From Persicaria tinctoria (Eukaryota > Streptophyta > Magnoliopsida > Caryophyllales > Polygonaceae): a stretch of 64,000 nt of DNA. This document shows, in pieces, positions 22,526 to 34,985 of the stretch. The position numbers and the translations under genes are program-made. The DNA is taken from assembly GCA_037127255.1 (NCBI GenBank), contig JBANSL010000013.1, forward strand, positions 82,218,188 to 82,282,187, in the 5' to 3' direction. Below the pieces are notes generated by a model. That model was not told the DNA's origin and did no database searches. It worked only from the letters and a program-made list of their open reading frames with translations. Position 1 is the stretch's first letter. The number at the start of each line of letters is the position of its first letter.

Positions 22526-23077
22526 ATAAAGAAAAGTGGGCAAACATGTGATTAATTACTGTAGTTCAATTAGGAAGTGACATTAGATGCATATAGCGAT
22601 GAATGATGAATCACATCACATCACATCAATCTTAACTTGGATTCATCACCTCAAGTGCTCAACCAGTCAACCTCAACCCCTCCCCTCTGTTGGTTCTCTT
22701 CCATCATCGAGTGGATGAAAATTAAAGACAACACTTTTTCGTACATCCAAACTCTCACACACTTGGAGTGGAGGACCTCAGCTCACTTTCCCCACTCCTC
22801 CTCAACAAACCCTATTTATATAGGCTCGGTTAACACCATCTACTACAACTAACAAATTCAATAAAATTAATTATAGATCAATCTAATTAATTAATTAAAC
22901 CTTTCATATATGGGACCAATCATTGTGCCTTAAATCTACAAAATTGGCAAGGTTACAAATTTCAAAATTAGTTCATCTTTCCAACCACACCCTTTTTTTC
23001 ATGAGATAGATATATACTTGGTTACGTTTGATAGATGATGTCCTTGCTTATCAAGTAATTTGAATACTAAATATATA
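22526..23077. other. Intergenic sequence
   Basis: No gene is recognised. The stretch ~22630-22860 has somewhat promoter- or leader-like composition, with a TATA-like TATTTATATAGG at 22812-22823. No convincing coding exon follows. Confidence 0.35.
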
Positions 23078-23372
23078 CTCCATCCGTCTCAAAATACATG
23101 TCTTTTAAGCACATAAAATTTTGTCAAAAATACATGGCTTTTTAGATTTAATCATTACCCCTAACCTACTTTTACATCTAATCATTACCCTAATTTTTAC
23201 ATCACCACTACTCTTTTCCTCACAAATATTTTTTTAAAAAGAAACAAACACTCTAATATCAAACTCTAATCATTACACTTACCCTACTTTTTACATCTAA
23301 TCATTACACTTAATCTACTCCTTAATTCACGTGTTCCGTCCTAAAAAGACATGTATTTTAAGACGGAGGGAG
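23078..23372. mobile_element. Stowaway-type MITE 2
   Basis: The ends CTCCATCCGTCTCAAAATAC and GTATTTTAAGACGGAGGGAG are inverted and flanked by TA at 23076-23077 and 23373-23374. The interior carries short direct repeats (TCTAATCATTACCC-like). Confidence 0.85.
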
Positions 23373-23474
23373 TATGTTTTTATGCCATATTCCTAAAGTA
23401 AATTAAGTGGGTAGTGTAAATTAATGCTACATTACATTTTGATGTTAACAGATAAATGGCACATGTATATATAT

Positions 23475-23600
23475 GGAGTATGGACAGCCGAACCATTCCG
23501 GAATGGCTCACCGAAAAGGACTTGTGGGTAGTATCCATAGGTCTCCGATTCGAACCCAGGAATGATCACTCTTTATTTACCCATTCAAGGAGTATGGACA
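23475..23600 (+). repeat. Possible tRNA-derived SINE or tRNA relic
   Basis: TGGCTCACCG (23504-23513) resembles a Pol III A box and GATTCGAACCC (23547-23557) a B box, at roughly tRNA-like spacing. The unit is bracketed by the 12-bp direct repeat GGAGTATGGACA at 23475-23486 and 23589-23600, which could be a retroposition target duplication. There is no A tail, and a full tRNA cloverleaf is not evident. Confidence 0.4.
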
Positions 23601-24279
23601 TCCGTCCATTAATTAATTATGTGATTTTGAGCCAATATATAAACTAGTTACCAATGCTATGAGAATAAAATTCCTTAAATTATTATTTACACATATTTAG
23701 TTAAGATTGAAGGGTAAATAACTGTAATAAATTTAGAAAACTTTTTTTTAATAATCTATTTTGTATTGATTTATTATTATTATTATTAGGAAAGATTTTG
23801 GGTGAGAGAACTCTACCCGAGAACATCTTTACGAATGAGGTCTTGTAGACCTGAATTGTTTGAGATGTCGATACCCCGGACAGAGTGATCAAGATGTGCA
23901 AGAAATTTAATTATATTGAATGTGTGTGTGTGTTTTATTTAGCATATCTTGACAAATGATATTACATTGACTATTCATATTGGAATATGGTACTATTAAT
24001 ATTTATCATAGAGTATATATCATATGACACAAGGAGTACAATTTTTCCAGTGTAAAAAATCCTTACAACGAAACTTCTAGTTGGATTTTTTTTAAATATA
24101 AAAACTTTCTAGTTGGAATCCTTTAACAAAAAACCACGTACTGTCCACGTAAAAAACGTGGCGATTGTCAAGAATCAAATCAAACATGTGGTAGCTAGCT
24201 AGGACTAGAATAGCTAGTGCGCACATGTTTAGGTATAGAGATCGATTTACATACAAATATACAATTAAAGCAATATATA
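23601..24279. other. Intergenic sequence
   Basis: No gene is recognised. From about 24131 (CACGTAAAAAACGTGGCGAT) the sequence is similar to 42868 onward, upstream of the carboxypeptidase gene. It therefore appears to be a diverged copy of that upstream region. Confidence 0.45.
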
Positions 24280-24513
24280 CTCCATCCGTTCGACAAAACT
24301 TAACATTTTACTATTTACTCACGTTTTTTTAAAATCTAAAAACTATATAAAATATCTAATTTTTTAAATAATTTTTTAAACATTTTCGTAGTTATTATTA
24401 ATAAGTACAACCTTGTTAATTTTTTTTTTTAAATGAATATTTTATATAGTTTTTATCATTCTAAAAAAGCGTACGTGATATAGTAAACGGCAAATTTTGC
24501 CGAACGGAGAGAG
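24280..24513. mobile_element. Stowaway-type MITE 3
   Basis: The ends CTCCATCCGTTCGACAAAAC and AATTTTGCCGAACGGAGAGAG (imperfect) are flanked by TA at 24278-24279 and 24514-24515. It is 234 bp and related to the MITE at 22122. It interrupts the segment that resembles 42868-43040. Confidence 0.85.
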
Positions 24514-25769
24514 TAATATGCAACAGATCTATTATTTTAAAGTTTGGTAATTAAACCAAAATATATTCACATCGAAGGCCGAAGATAATTATTCCAAGTT
24601 AAAATAAGATTTTTATATAGCTTTTCATCAAGAATAAAGAGAAAATTTGCCCAATGGCCATTTGTAATAAAGATATCAGTTGTAATAAATATTGTTTATT
24701 TGCTCTCGATCGAGAAGCAAGGTGGATATTGTTTGTCCACGTACCACTTGTTGTATTTGTAAAACTTAGATATATATTGATCGCTTACATTCGTCTTTTA
24801 AGGTTTGGTTAATTTTATTGTACAAGTATATAATTGTAGAAGAATCATTAATCTAATTAAGAGGTGTAAACTTTAACTTAACTTCTTTATTGTTGATGTT
24901 TACTTGGGTACAAATTAAAAAAAAATTGTCTAATAGAAAAGTCGATTGAATACACCTTAATTTGTTAGATCCCAAAAATATTTTTGTATAGTTCCAACCA
25001 TCTCAATGTGATTTGATCTTGGAATTTTGACCATAATGACCTTAACGTCAATAAATGCATAAGCTAGAAAAGATTATCTCAAGTAAATCAAAGCCAACAT
25101 TAGACTAAATACATTTTGTAGGCAATTCTATTTGGATTCTAAACCTGTCTCTATACGCCACTACAAAAAAAAAGATATTAGCAACGGCTATTTGCCGTGG
25201 CTAAAAGTCCATTTGCCGTGGCCAAAGGGCATTAGCCACGGGAAACAAACCGTGGGGAAACATGGGGTGGCAAAAGAGATTAGCGACGGCTATAGCCGTG
25301 GCTAAAGTGCTAGCCACGGCAAGTTGCCGTTGCTAAATGATTTATGGGAAATTAAAAAAAAAACACTACTTTCTAGCCCGGATTCTTCAGACCCAGGCTA
25401 AAAAGTCCCATATTTATAAAAAAAATAATACACCACAAATTCTATTTTCAATACATTCCTCTAGCAGCTGAATAGTAAATTTGTAAATGTAAAATTACAC
25501 AATTAAGCTAATCTACTAGAGAATGAAATCACATTAAGCTAATCTATTCTAAATACATCTCTAATGTCGTGATTACCCTGCAGCAGCATTGCTTGAAGCA
25601 GATGAGCCACTCTCTTTTCCCGAACTCCACTCAGTTATATGTACCAAAGAATCAGCTATAATCTGCACAAGTCAATCATGAACTTGAGCAGCCGGAACAT
25701 GAGCTGCAAGCATACCACTATATCAGGGTCCGAATTTGCAAAGAATGAAGCAGCTTGGCTCAAGGGAAT

Positions 25770-25926
25770 TCCTTCATATGATCAGATCCCCTCTCACCAA
25801 ATTGAAACAGAAAACCAAGGTGTTCAAATCTCTCCATTGACAAGACCTGAAATAAGCCAGCCATGTGTTCATATCCTAGTAGCATGATTTCATGCGGACA
25901 TTCAGAGACCAACTCAGCTGACACAA
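25770..25926 (-). pseudogene. Unidentified captured coding fragment
   Basis: A minus-strand open stretch (ELVSECPHEIMLLGYEHM, then FEHLGFLFQFGERGSDHM) inside the CACTA element has coding-like composition. It lies beside other captured exons. The family is not recognised. Confidence 0.3.
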
Positions 25927-26067
25927 ACAATAACATAAAAATAGACGAACCAAATATCTCAGGTAATAATTTGCAGATGAAACTCCCAGTATACAAGAAG
26001 CAATCTGAACACATTATTAATGACATCTACAACTACATAGAAGAAAGAATGAAGGCTCAATGCTTAC

Positions 26068-26130
26068 CTGACACTCAAGTTGTCCAATTCTTTCTGGATA
26101 CTCTCCCATCATTCTTGCAGTAGCTATAGC
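26068..26130 (-). pseudogene. Captured 63-bp exon, unidentified
   Basis: It is bounded by an AG acceptor (ATTACAG) and a GT donor (CAG|GTAAGC) on the minus strand. It encodes AIATARMMGEYPERIGQLEC plus Gln in an open frame. The intact splice signals suggest a captured exon. The source gene is not recognised. Confidence 0.4.
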
Positions 26131-27050
26131 CTGTAATATTACAAGGTCTATCAAATACATCAAACATATGGATAGGATTTGATCATAGCAATATGAGTAG
26201 TCTATGCACATGCCAGGAAATGGAGTGTAATGGTTCATAAAATAACTGCACATCTTATCTTCTTTTAAAAGATGTTTTTATCTTTCATGTTTATATTTCT
26301 ACCCCTTCGATAAGCAGTTCCATGGAACGAATTCAATTGGCATAGAGAAGAGAAATGTGTGATACTTTTACAATAAACTGGTTCTTACCAGCTCTCTATT
26401 AGGAGGATGATTGAACCTACAGGTAGAACCAAATCTACAAAGCCCTGTTCTGATATAGAAGGAACAATCTGGTTATCCCTCGCGCTCAGGGTACGGCCCT
26501 GATTGATAGAGACCCGCTTCCATTGCTGAACTAGATGTCAAACTTACTGGCCAAATTGAACCTGATTACACATTGATCATATATTATATGAACTACTATT
26601 AGAAGTCATCAAATTCCAACAACGAGGGTAAAAAGGCCAAATAATTGAGTTTCTCAACATTTATTGAACCTAAACAATAACAGCTTTTCACATAGCTCCT
26701 TGATTAGCCAATGATAACACTTGCCAGTTGCCACTCATTGACATGCAAACTGGACTTAAATGACTCAAATATCATCATTTCCATTTTATGTCTTGTTGCT
26801 AAAGATGTGATAACACTTGCTAGTTGCCACTCATTGACATGCAATACTTTGTTTAAATCTTATTGAGATAGATGAAGAATGATTCAGAAGGGGAAATAAA
26901 TGGCAGCCCAAGATTTCAAGCAGAGTTGATGTTATGGGCTACACTGCAATGAGAACATGTGATTGATGTTACGAAATTCAGCACAGGCTCGAGCCCTAAA
27001 ATATTCTAACAACAAAAGTAATATAATAGATTCAACATACCAAGATTCCA

Positions 27051-27118
27051 AGCAGATTTGTATCACCAGCTTCTGAAGGAGAAGCAAGCTGATTCAAAAA
27101 GTGGGTCCACCGTGTCAT
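27051..27118 (-). pseudogene. Captured exon fragment, unidentified
   Basis: A minus-strand open stretch encodes TRWTHFLNQLASPSEAGDTN followed by LLGIL, and ends at a GT donor (TTG|GTATGT). The source gene is not recognised. Confidence 0.35.
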
Positions 27119-28202
27119 AGGAGCAGAAAAAAATCAAGCTAGCACCTGATACAAGCTAAATTGTTCTTTTTTCAAGAATGTATGAGAAATTCTTGCATCA
27201 TAAAAAGTAATAACAATAATGGATCTTTATGAGAATAAAGAAAAGCCCATAAAGATTAGATCTGATGGGGGAAAAAACTAGAACCTGTGGAAAACCCGGA
27301 TTGGATCCTAGATAAAGATGAATCAAGCTCCTTTAGAAAGCCAACAGAGCTGCTGAATGAAAGCAGGTACCTGAACACCTAAACAATTATATACTATTTG
27401 TTTAACACTATTAAAAATCGATAATGATTGCATAAAATCTTCTTCAAGAGTTGGGATGTAATCAGAATCAGGTATACATCACAGGAGAAAAAAACATACA
27501 AGAGTTAAAGATAGGTGTCAAAGAACAACTGATTGCTGGGAAAAGTTAGAAGCACCTTAAAACAAACCTCAAAACCCTAGAACTTGTAATTATCCAAGTA
27601 ACTATCAATATATGCTTCAATTCCTTAACAAAAATAATAAGAGAAACCAATAGAATCGATAATATGACACATGTTTACTCTATCGAAAGGATGAGTTCTT
27701 TGATAATTCTAATCTAAAATATTGCTTTATCCACATTATCTAGCTCTAGTGAAAGAAAATGAGACAACTTGGCCAGGATATTTGCAGTCAAACATCGAAA
27801 GGCTCTTCCTATTTTTTAATGTTCATGCCCCAAAACAATCCAGGTTTAGTCTATAGATGGCAACCACCACTAGTCCAGCTTTAGTCTATAGATCATAAAA
27901 AGAAGAGGGTGATCAAGTCAACTTCAAACATGGTTTTACATGACTTGTAAAAAAAATTGGTTGAAAATGGTAGGACATACGTAAATTGTATCTTGGTTCA
28001 TTCTATATTGAAGGATGTACAAGGCGGATCACTCATTTAGATAACTAAGTTGCATCAAATCATCCACACCATCAAGGATATCAAGATTTGCTAGTATTAA
28101 ACAATCAGCTTGCACCTATATAACCTGAAAATGGATCAGGTGATTAGAACATGTTTTCATGAGAGAAGTGTGCAAGTATGCTATCAATATGAGGATACTA
28201 AC

Positions 28203-28304
28203 CTTTCTGTCAGGCAGTGAAATGGTGCTTTCAAACCCCAAAGTGGATAAAGTTCTAGCAAGCCCCCAGCTCCCGTTTGGAAGGTGGTACCAAGATTGAA
28301 GATT
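28203..28304 (-). pseudogene. Captured exon: myosin VIII-like N-terminal domain
   Basis: A 102-bp minus-strand exon has an acceptor (TTTCAG) and a donor (AAG|GTTAGT). It encodes SWYHLPNGSWGLARTLST and FESTISLPDRK. This resembles the SH3-like N-terminal domain of plant class VIII myosins, an actin motor family, where a W-x-LPNG-x-W motif is followed by ISLPDGKV. Only this exon is present, so it cannot make a motor protein. Confidence 0.55.
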
Positions 28305-28576
28305 CTGAAAGAATATTTATAATTAGGAGACTGGGATGAATAAGTATGCAGGCAACACTATGCAAAAATAGTTAAACATTCACTAGAACAGAACGACTAT
28401 AAATTAGTCTACCATTCTACTCCTCTTATATACTAGGTTCAACCCTACTTTCAGTCTAATGATGGGTTTTTTTTTGCATGGTTATCTTGCAATAAAGAAT
28501 CAACATAATACACATGGTGAAATACTGTATTAGAAGATTAAAAAAGGATAAAAAGATACTTATTTCAGAAATATGG

Positions 28577-28676
28577 ACTCCATACTCCCTACCAGATGCA
28601 ATGAGCTAAGTGTTCTTCCTCTTCCTCACTTGAATCAAAAGCAACTCAATTCTTTCATCATCAGCCTCAACACCCA
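28577..28676 (-). pseudogene. Captured exon: acidic ribosomal protein P2-like
   Basis: A minus-strand exon begins after TTACAG and encodes VGVEADDERIELLLIQVRK, a stop (TAG), then LIASGRE. This is the conserved middle of the 60S acidic ribosomal stalk protein P2, where the family has VGAEADxxRI-LLLSEVKGK-ITELIASGRE. The exon starts at the boundary found in P2 genes. The stop and basic substitutions show it is degraded. Confidence 0.7.
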
Positions 28677-28814
28677 CTGTAATGCAACAATATCCCTTGT
28701 TATTCCAAAACACACAAACAATCCAACACAAAACCGGCAATAAGCATCAATGATCTTTGATTCAAAGGTAGCAAACAAACAAATTATATCAAGAATTTTC
28801 ATGTTAGTAGCATA

Positions 28815-28917
28815 CCGAATAGGAAGAAGTCAAGGCTCTTGTTGGGAATGTATTCATAGACAAGTAACTTCTCATTCGTTGGCAAGCAAAATCCCAACAG
28901 CCGCACAAGATTTCTAT
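28815..28917 (-). pseudogene. Captured exon: receptor-like kinase subdomain
   Basis: The minus strand encodes [20 protein letters not shown] followed by [15 protein letters not shown]. This is the highly conserved region around kinase subdomains IV-V of plant receptor-like kinases, most like the cysteine-rich (CRK) group. The ATP-binding and catalytic loops are absent, so this is only a fragment. Confidence 0.75.
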
Positions 28918-30542
28918 TGAGAAAGAAAATAAAATCAACTTCAAAACTGAAATACATCAACGGTGAAGCATAGTAAAGAGCAACACAAGCAACTTGTTCC
29001 TTGAAGCTGATGCTAAAAAACCTATTCTAGAAGCTATTCAACTTTCTAATCTGGAATTATTTGAGCTCAAGGGAAATCAAATTCGAGGCAGTAAGCAAAA
29101 GAAATTGGGCATTAAGATAAAGAGCTCCAAGTTAATCACTCCTGAACAATCTAGGCTATTTTAGATGGTCTTAGCAAGAAATCGCAAAAGGAAATTTTTA
29201 GAACATGTCGGTGATGCATGTACCTTAGCTTTCAGAACATGTAGGATGGAAGAATACAACTCCAAATTTAATCATACAAGTTGTTATATAACTATAAAAA
29301 CAAAAAGGAACAGGAAAGTTTACCTCTAATCTGTCTTGAAGAATTGCCAAAATCTGATCTTTTGAGCATGCATGAAACATGAATACTCTAGTTTTTACCT
29401 GGCAAGAAAATACATATGAATAGTTGGCATAAACATACAAACTAAAGCGTATATGTTGTCTATAACTTTCAGGATTCAGAACTCAACATAAATGATGAAA
29501 CACCTAACAATTTTGAAAGTAAATAATTATCATAACCAAATTACAATAAAATTAAACAAATCTCTCATACTTGTCTTGGTTCATATAATTGTCAATATTA
29601 TTATTATTGAAGATATGCATTAATGTAATTGCAAACTAAACACTCACTTTATACAAACATCTAACACAAGATGCTCATTTAAAGAAAGAGTGAATAAATA
29701 AAATAAAAAAGGCCTAGAAAGAATATAGAGATAGAGTAGGAAACCTCCCCAAACAGCCCCCAAACTCAGGAAAATAGAGCTAAAATGACCATCAAAATCA
29801 ACTCCAAACTTCAGCCTAGCATAGATGTACACCAACATCATCTCCAAACAACCAGAAAACTTGAAAAGCTGTAAAATGAATTAAAAAAAGCCCCTAGCTA
29901 CAGCAGTATAGCATAGACAACAATTGCAAAAAATATATCATGAAAGTTGTTCTATTACTCTAATCAATGCAGGAAAACTTTCTGCAGTTGCCCCTGGAAT
30001 TTGACCTTTAAAAACTTACAAGTCATACTAAATACAGTATGCCCGAGAATCATATGACAAAAATAAAGTAATAAAAAAACCTTGTCTTCAAGCAGCAAGC
30101 TTGACTTGGACACCCTTGTCAACAAATGTAGTGAGATCCGAAACAAACCAATTGAGTATGAATAAGGAGGACTACCGGGTAGTTTATCGTGTAGTTTGTG
30201 AGAGTTGTAAGGCAATAAAATGTTTGCCCTTTGAGAGCTTTTGCTCTTCATGGTGGCTCATTAAGTCATTAGTTTCATTTCACTTGGTAGTTTATTATGC
30301 AGTAAATGTAGTTTATGAGAGTTTTAAGGCAACAGAATGGTGGCTCATTAGTTTCATTTCGCTTGGTAGTTTCTTATGCAGTAAAATAAAAACAAGTAAC
30401 ATAAAAATACAAAACAGTATCAAGGTCCAAGAGAAATGGAAAATCTTAAACAAGACTAGATACTATCAAACTGCTTACTCGATCCCTTGCTTTGGATACT
30501 AATTAAAGGCAAAGTATTAAGGAAAGGAAGCACTATACTGAC

Positions 30543-30635
30543 CTGCTTACACTTGTGGCCTCAATGCCCTTTGATACTGCTGCTTTGAATATCACGGATC
30601 CAACAAAGCCAGTGCCTCCTAGAACGACTATCTCG
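30543..30635 (-). pseudogene. Captured exon: Rossmann-fold (atypical SDR) protein
   Basis: The minus strand encodes EIVVLGGTGFVGSVIFKAAV followed by SKGIEATSVSR and ends at a donor (AG|GTCAGT). The glycine-rich VLGGTGFVGS is the NAD(P)-binding motif of atypical short-chain dehydrogenase-like proteins, similar to the Arabidopsis At1g32220 group. The catalytic part is not present. Confidence 0.65.
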
Positions 30636-30744
30636 TGTCAAAATAACTCCTAGTAAGCATCAAATTCAATAACATGAAGAAATAAGAGACACATGGAGAC
30701 TCAAAATTGAGAAGAACACCTGTAACTCTTAAAGCCCCTTACCT

Positions 30745-30860
30745 TTAGTTTCTAACATCAGCCACAACGTCAATGGTAGCAGATCTAGAGTACTTCCTTA
30801 TGTTAGCTTCTGCATAACTAGATTCCACAAGTGACTTGCCAGTTGCCAAAAGGGATAAAC
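30745..30860 (-). pseudogene. Captured N-terminal exon, probably same SDR gene
   Basis: A minus-strand open stretch (SLLATGKSLVESSYAEANIR, then KYSRSATIDVVADVRN) ends at a stop just before a GT. It lies immediately upstream of the Rossmann-fold exon. It looks like the organelle-targeting N-terminal part of the same gene, but this link is inferred from position. Confidence 0.35.
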
Positions 30861-32094
30861 TGCATAAGTTACACAATCACAAAACTAAAGCACAAAACGA
30901 ATGATAAATGAGCAAATTGCATAAGTTACTGTGTTACACAATCACAAAAATAAAGCATAAAATTTAGAAAAATGAGGAATTAAAAAACTCTACCAATCTC
31001 TAGCATCAAACCCCGCTGAATTCAACCAAGGAAATACGCAATTTCACAACACATGTTTCGGGAAATTAAGCAAGCAAAATCGCAATCGAACTAACCTTTT
31101 TTGGTAGGGATACCGAGTACGAAAAGACGATTAAGGAGGTATATAGAACGCGTGAAGGAAATGTAGGGAGGAAAAGGAGATGTGGAGCGGCGATGGAGAT
31201 CGAAACACAAATTCGGTCTCGTTGGAGGGCCACTTTCTTCTAGACTTCTCAAAAACACCAATTTAAGAGGAGAGGAGATAAAGGAGCAGCGATGGAGATC
31301 GAAATTTGGATGTGCCATAGTTGGATGAACCCGAGAGGAGAGGAGAGAAAGGAGCGGCGATGGAGCGGAAGAGCGTAGGGTTTGAGGAACATATCGTTAT
31401 CTGAAGAAAGAGGAAGTATTTTAGGAAGGGTTTTTTTTTTACTTTTTTTTTGTTAACCCGCGTCGAAAAGAATTAAGCCGTGGTAAGTTGGGGTGGCTAA
31501 TTGAATTTTTAGCCACGGCAGTGCTTAGCCGTTGCAAACTGGTGTGGCTAATAGAATTTTTTTTTTGTAGTGCGCACCTCTTTGGAATACCATATATGTG
31601 ATTTTTGAGAGCATAAAAAGGTCAAACATAGACGTAATTGATAATTCTAAGTTCATGTACATATGCGTCTGTATACGTATACTTAACTTCTTCTTTTTTT
31701 TTCTTTTGCTTTTCACTTTCTTTATTTTTTTTTTAAAAAAAGTTAATTTCATTCACATCCGCAACACCATTTGCTTTTTTATTACTCGAAATTATAACTT
31801 TATTAAAATAAGATCCCTGAAATATAAAAGCAAAAGCCTTCCTTGTATAAAAGAATTTACCACGTGTCTTAGCTAAGATTTCTTGAAGGTTTTACGCAGC
31901 GGTTGTTTTTTTCTTTGTTTTCTTCCCTGCCTCTTCTCCCCAACGTCCTTCTCTTGCTCCTCCGATCCTTAACCGCTCTCCTTCTCTACCCCTCTCTCTC
32001 CCACGATTGATCCACATCTGCATTGATCTCAAATACTTGCAATGACAGTTCAGATTCAATTCAATGAAAAAACGATTTTTTCATCCGCTCTCCT

Positions 32095-32520
32095 TCTCTA
32101 CCTGCTCTCTCGGTCTCCCACGAGGGAAGAAAGAACGAATTTCAAACCGATTTTGGAGTTGACGGTGGCGGATGTCGCTGCTGGAGTTGCCGGCCCCGGT
32201 GGTGGACAGGAGGGTCGATGGTTGAGTGCACTTAGGGTTTTCGTCGATTGTGATGGCGGTGCAGGGTCGAATTCAGATGGGGGTGGAGATCTTTTTTCCT
32301 CCATTGCTCTCCGGTTGACATCTGCTCTCTCTCTCTCTCTCTCCCACAATCCGAGGGAAGGAAACGAATTTCAAAACCGCTTTTGGAGTTGTCGGCGGCG
32401 GATGCCGCTACTGGAGTTGTCGGCGGCGGCGGTGGACAGGAGCGTCGCCGGTCGAGTGCACCTAGGGTTTTCGTCAATGTTGTTGGCGGTGATGGATCGA
32501 ATTCGTATGGGGGTGGAGAT
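32095..32520 (+). repeat. Tandem duplication (~235 bp) in Helitron
   Basis: Two adjacent imperfect units share AACGAATTTCAAA, TTTTGGAGTTG, GCGGATG, CTGGAGTTG, GGTGGACAGGAG, AGGGTTTTCGTC and GGGGGTGGAGATC in the same order. The composition (GC-rich, CT runs) looks like a duplicated plant 5' leader or first exon. No protein family is recognised. Confidence 0.8.
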
Positions 32521-34805
32521 CCAGTAGAAAGACGATTGAAGCAATTCTGGAGCTCGGTGATGGCGTCGCCGGTCTGGAGCTCGGTCTCTTCCTCTGGTAA
32601 TGGCTCTCCTCCAACTATCTCTCTCGATCTCTAAGTAGTTGAATTTTGCTCCATCGAGTTCCTCCTCCTCCGTTCTTCAATTTGTGATGGTTCTCAATAA
32701 GGTGGGTTTAACGATCCTTTTTTCTCAGCCTCTATCTCTCTAAATCACTTCTTTCTGAATTAGGTTTAACGCTCTGTTCCTATCCGTCGCCGGCATTACC
32801 TACTCACTGCCTGGTTCGTTTGTCTCCCTAACTCGATTTCATTTGTAGTATTTTGAGGTTTTGGTTGTACATCCCAATTTGATTCCTTCGATTTTTGGTT
32901 TTCCCCGCGGAGATGATTCTTGAAATCTGTTCTTTTTAAGTCCAAATTTCACGATTATGTGCTCAATTTTACTAATTTTAGCTTTTCTGGATGGAATTTG
33001 TAATGCGGCTGTTCATTGATCCCTAATGACGTCAATTGAGAATGTTCAACAATGATCTTCTCTTTGCGTCTCTCGCCATTTTTTGGCTCATCTAAGAACA
33101 CGACGAAGCTCTTCCCCCACACTTTCTGAACATTTTACCTTCCATTCTGAATAAAGTAGCAATGATTCTCAGGACCTTAATCGATTGTTGGTGGAGCAAT
33201 TGAAATTAGTAGTACTGCAGAAATTAGTACTCTTTTCCTCCTAGCAATACATTTGAGAACAGCCAGCAGTTGAATCCATCTTTTAGCCATTCACAAACAA
33301 GCTCTTAGATGCAAAATCTACCTCCATTCTCTGGTGTTATGGTGAGTATGCTATATCCTGCTATCCTTCAACTTTTTGAGCCGCTGGTCAGAAGAAGAGG
33401 AGGGAAGACAACCACTGGATTGGGCACTCGATGATTGCAAATGAAGCAAAACACGGAGGGCGATGTGAGTTATATATATAAGATTGTTTCTAAATCTATT
33501 TTAGTTTTCTTTTATCAGATTTCATTCTTTCCATTCAATCGATCAAATCTAGGGTTGGGGCATTAGAAAGCAAGGAAATATTAAAATGAATCTGCAAGAA
33601 ATAGTTTTAATCTCAAGAACAATTCTTTAGTTGCCACATCTATGGCCTTAAATGGGAAGAGGACTGTTAAGTCTTACAATATATGATCTCTTTGATGATT
33701 TTGTCTTGAGATTCATACAGGTTTCTGAATTGGATGATTTTATAAGAGATGAGGTTCCAAATCATTGAAACGGAACGGGGGAGGAAATTTATATGGTGTA
33801 ATTTGAACAAAGAGTTGATAGAGTCTGGCCTATGTGCAAATTTTATGTGTTTTAATTGGGGGCAAGATGATTGGGATTCATTCATTTGAAACCCTTGTCC
33901 AGTACGGGGAAGGAAAAGGGAAATTTGTGTGGATATATAGTGAGGGAATATGAGTTGATATTAGAGTCGTGAATAATGAATATTGATATCATAAAGTGGA
34001 CTAGATTCCTTTTTACCCCTGCCTTCTGATGCATGAAATTGTTAATGGAAAACTACTTTATTTCACTCAGCCTTCCTCCATCGCCTTTGTATATGGAAAA
34101 CTAAAGTTGAGCACGCTCTACACAATCATCAAGTCAAGAATATGAAGAGTGCTCATTGAACGACGAGGGAGCGAAATAAGGACGGTCGGTGGTGACTAGG
34201 GGCAATGCTTGAACTCTGAGCAATTTATTATGGGTAAGGAGTCCTTATGAATTATGAATCATTTGCCAAATACCATGAAAGTGTTTAAACCATGGTTATT
34301 ATAAACTATTTTTTCATCTTTCTCAGTGTCAAAATAGACTTTGCGTTTTTTGCTTAGTTCAATTTTCATTACCTTTCTTTTTTAGGTTGGTTGTTGTTTC
34401 ACAACCGCACTTCTAATTTCTATGGTTTCATAGAAAATGTGGGTGCAGAAGCTCAAAATCCATAGGTCATTTTGGTGGAAATCTGTAAATTTGGGTTTTT
34501 TCATCATTGGGTGAACGAGGTCTTGCTGTTTGCCTCTTTGTTAAAGGACACATTTCATGAAGTTGCTCTTTTGCTTAATATTTTGCCCTGGTAAGAAAAA
34601 TGCATGCTTTCAGCTTTCCTCTTTGTGCTTATGGATCTTGATCTGAAATTGATCAGTTGAATCTCTTATAAACCTTTTCTCATTTGGGGTTTTCTTCTTT
34701 TTGTTCACAGTTCTGATAGGAAGCTCACAGTTGAATCTCCTATAACATGCCAGTAGAGAATCAAGACAAGCCAACTATGTAAACTCGACGTTCCTATCTT
34801 CGTTG

Positions 34806-34985
34806 GGATCAACCATGAATTTACTCATATGGTTGTATCCACTATTGATCAGCTCAATGGGTATCGTCGTCTGCCTGCTCACTACCTTGTATGCGACTGA
34901 CTTCTCTGAGATCAAGGTTGTTGAGGAAATTGAGCCAGCTTTGAAGATGTTATTGATCATCTCTACTATTTTGTATGTTATTGTT
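34806..34985 (+). pseudogene. Captured vacuolar H+-pyrophosphatase fragment
   Basis: The open frame encodes [39 protein letters not shown] and [18 protein letters not shown]. This closely follows a transmembrane region of the plant vacuolar proton-pumping pyrophosphatase (AVP1 type), which reads GSTMN-L-WPLLISS-GI-VCLLTTL-ATDF-EIK and EIEPALK--LIIST. The fragment lacks the pyrophosphate-binding motifs. It has frame-preserving differences, including a Leu-Tyr change in the WPLL region. It lies wholly inside the Helitron, so it is captured sequence. Confidence 0.85.

Larger units (their letters stand above)
25159..31572. mobile_element. CACTA element carrying host exon fragments
   Basis: The ends CACTACAAAAAAAAA and TTTTTTTTTGTAGTG are flanked by the 3-bp duplication CGC (25156-25158, 31573-31575). 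Subterminal regions hold repeats of the type GCCGTGGCTAA, as CACTA elements do. No transposase is visible. Instead the 6.4-kb interior holds minus-strand exon fragments from several unrelated host genes, many with splice sites kept. The copy B segment at 39192-39194 has a single CGC and no element, confirming both ends. Confidence 0.92.
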
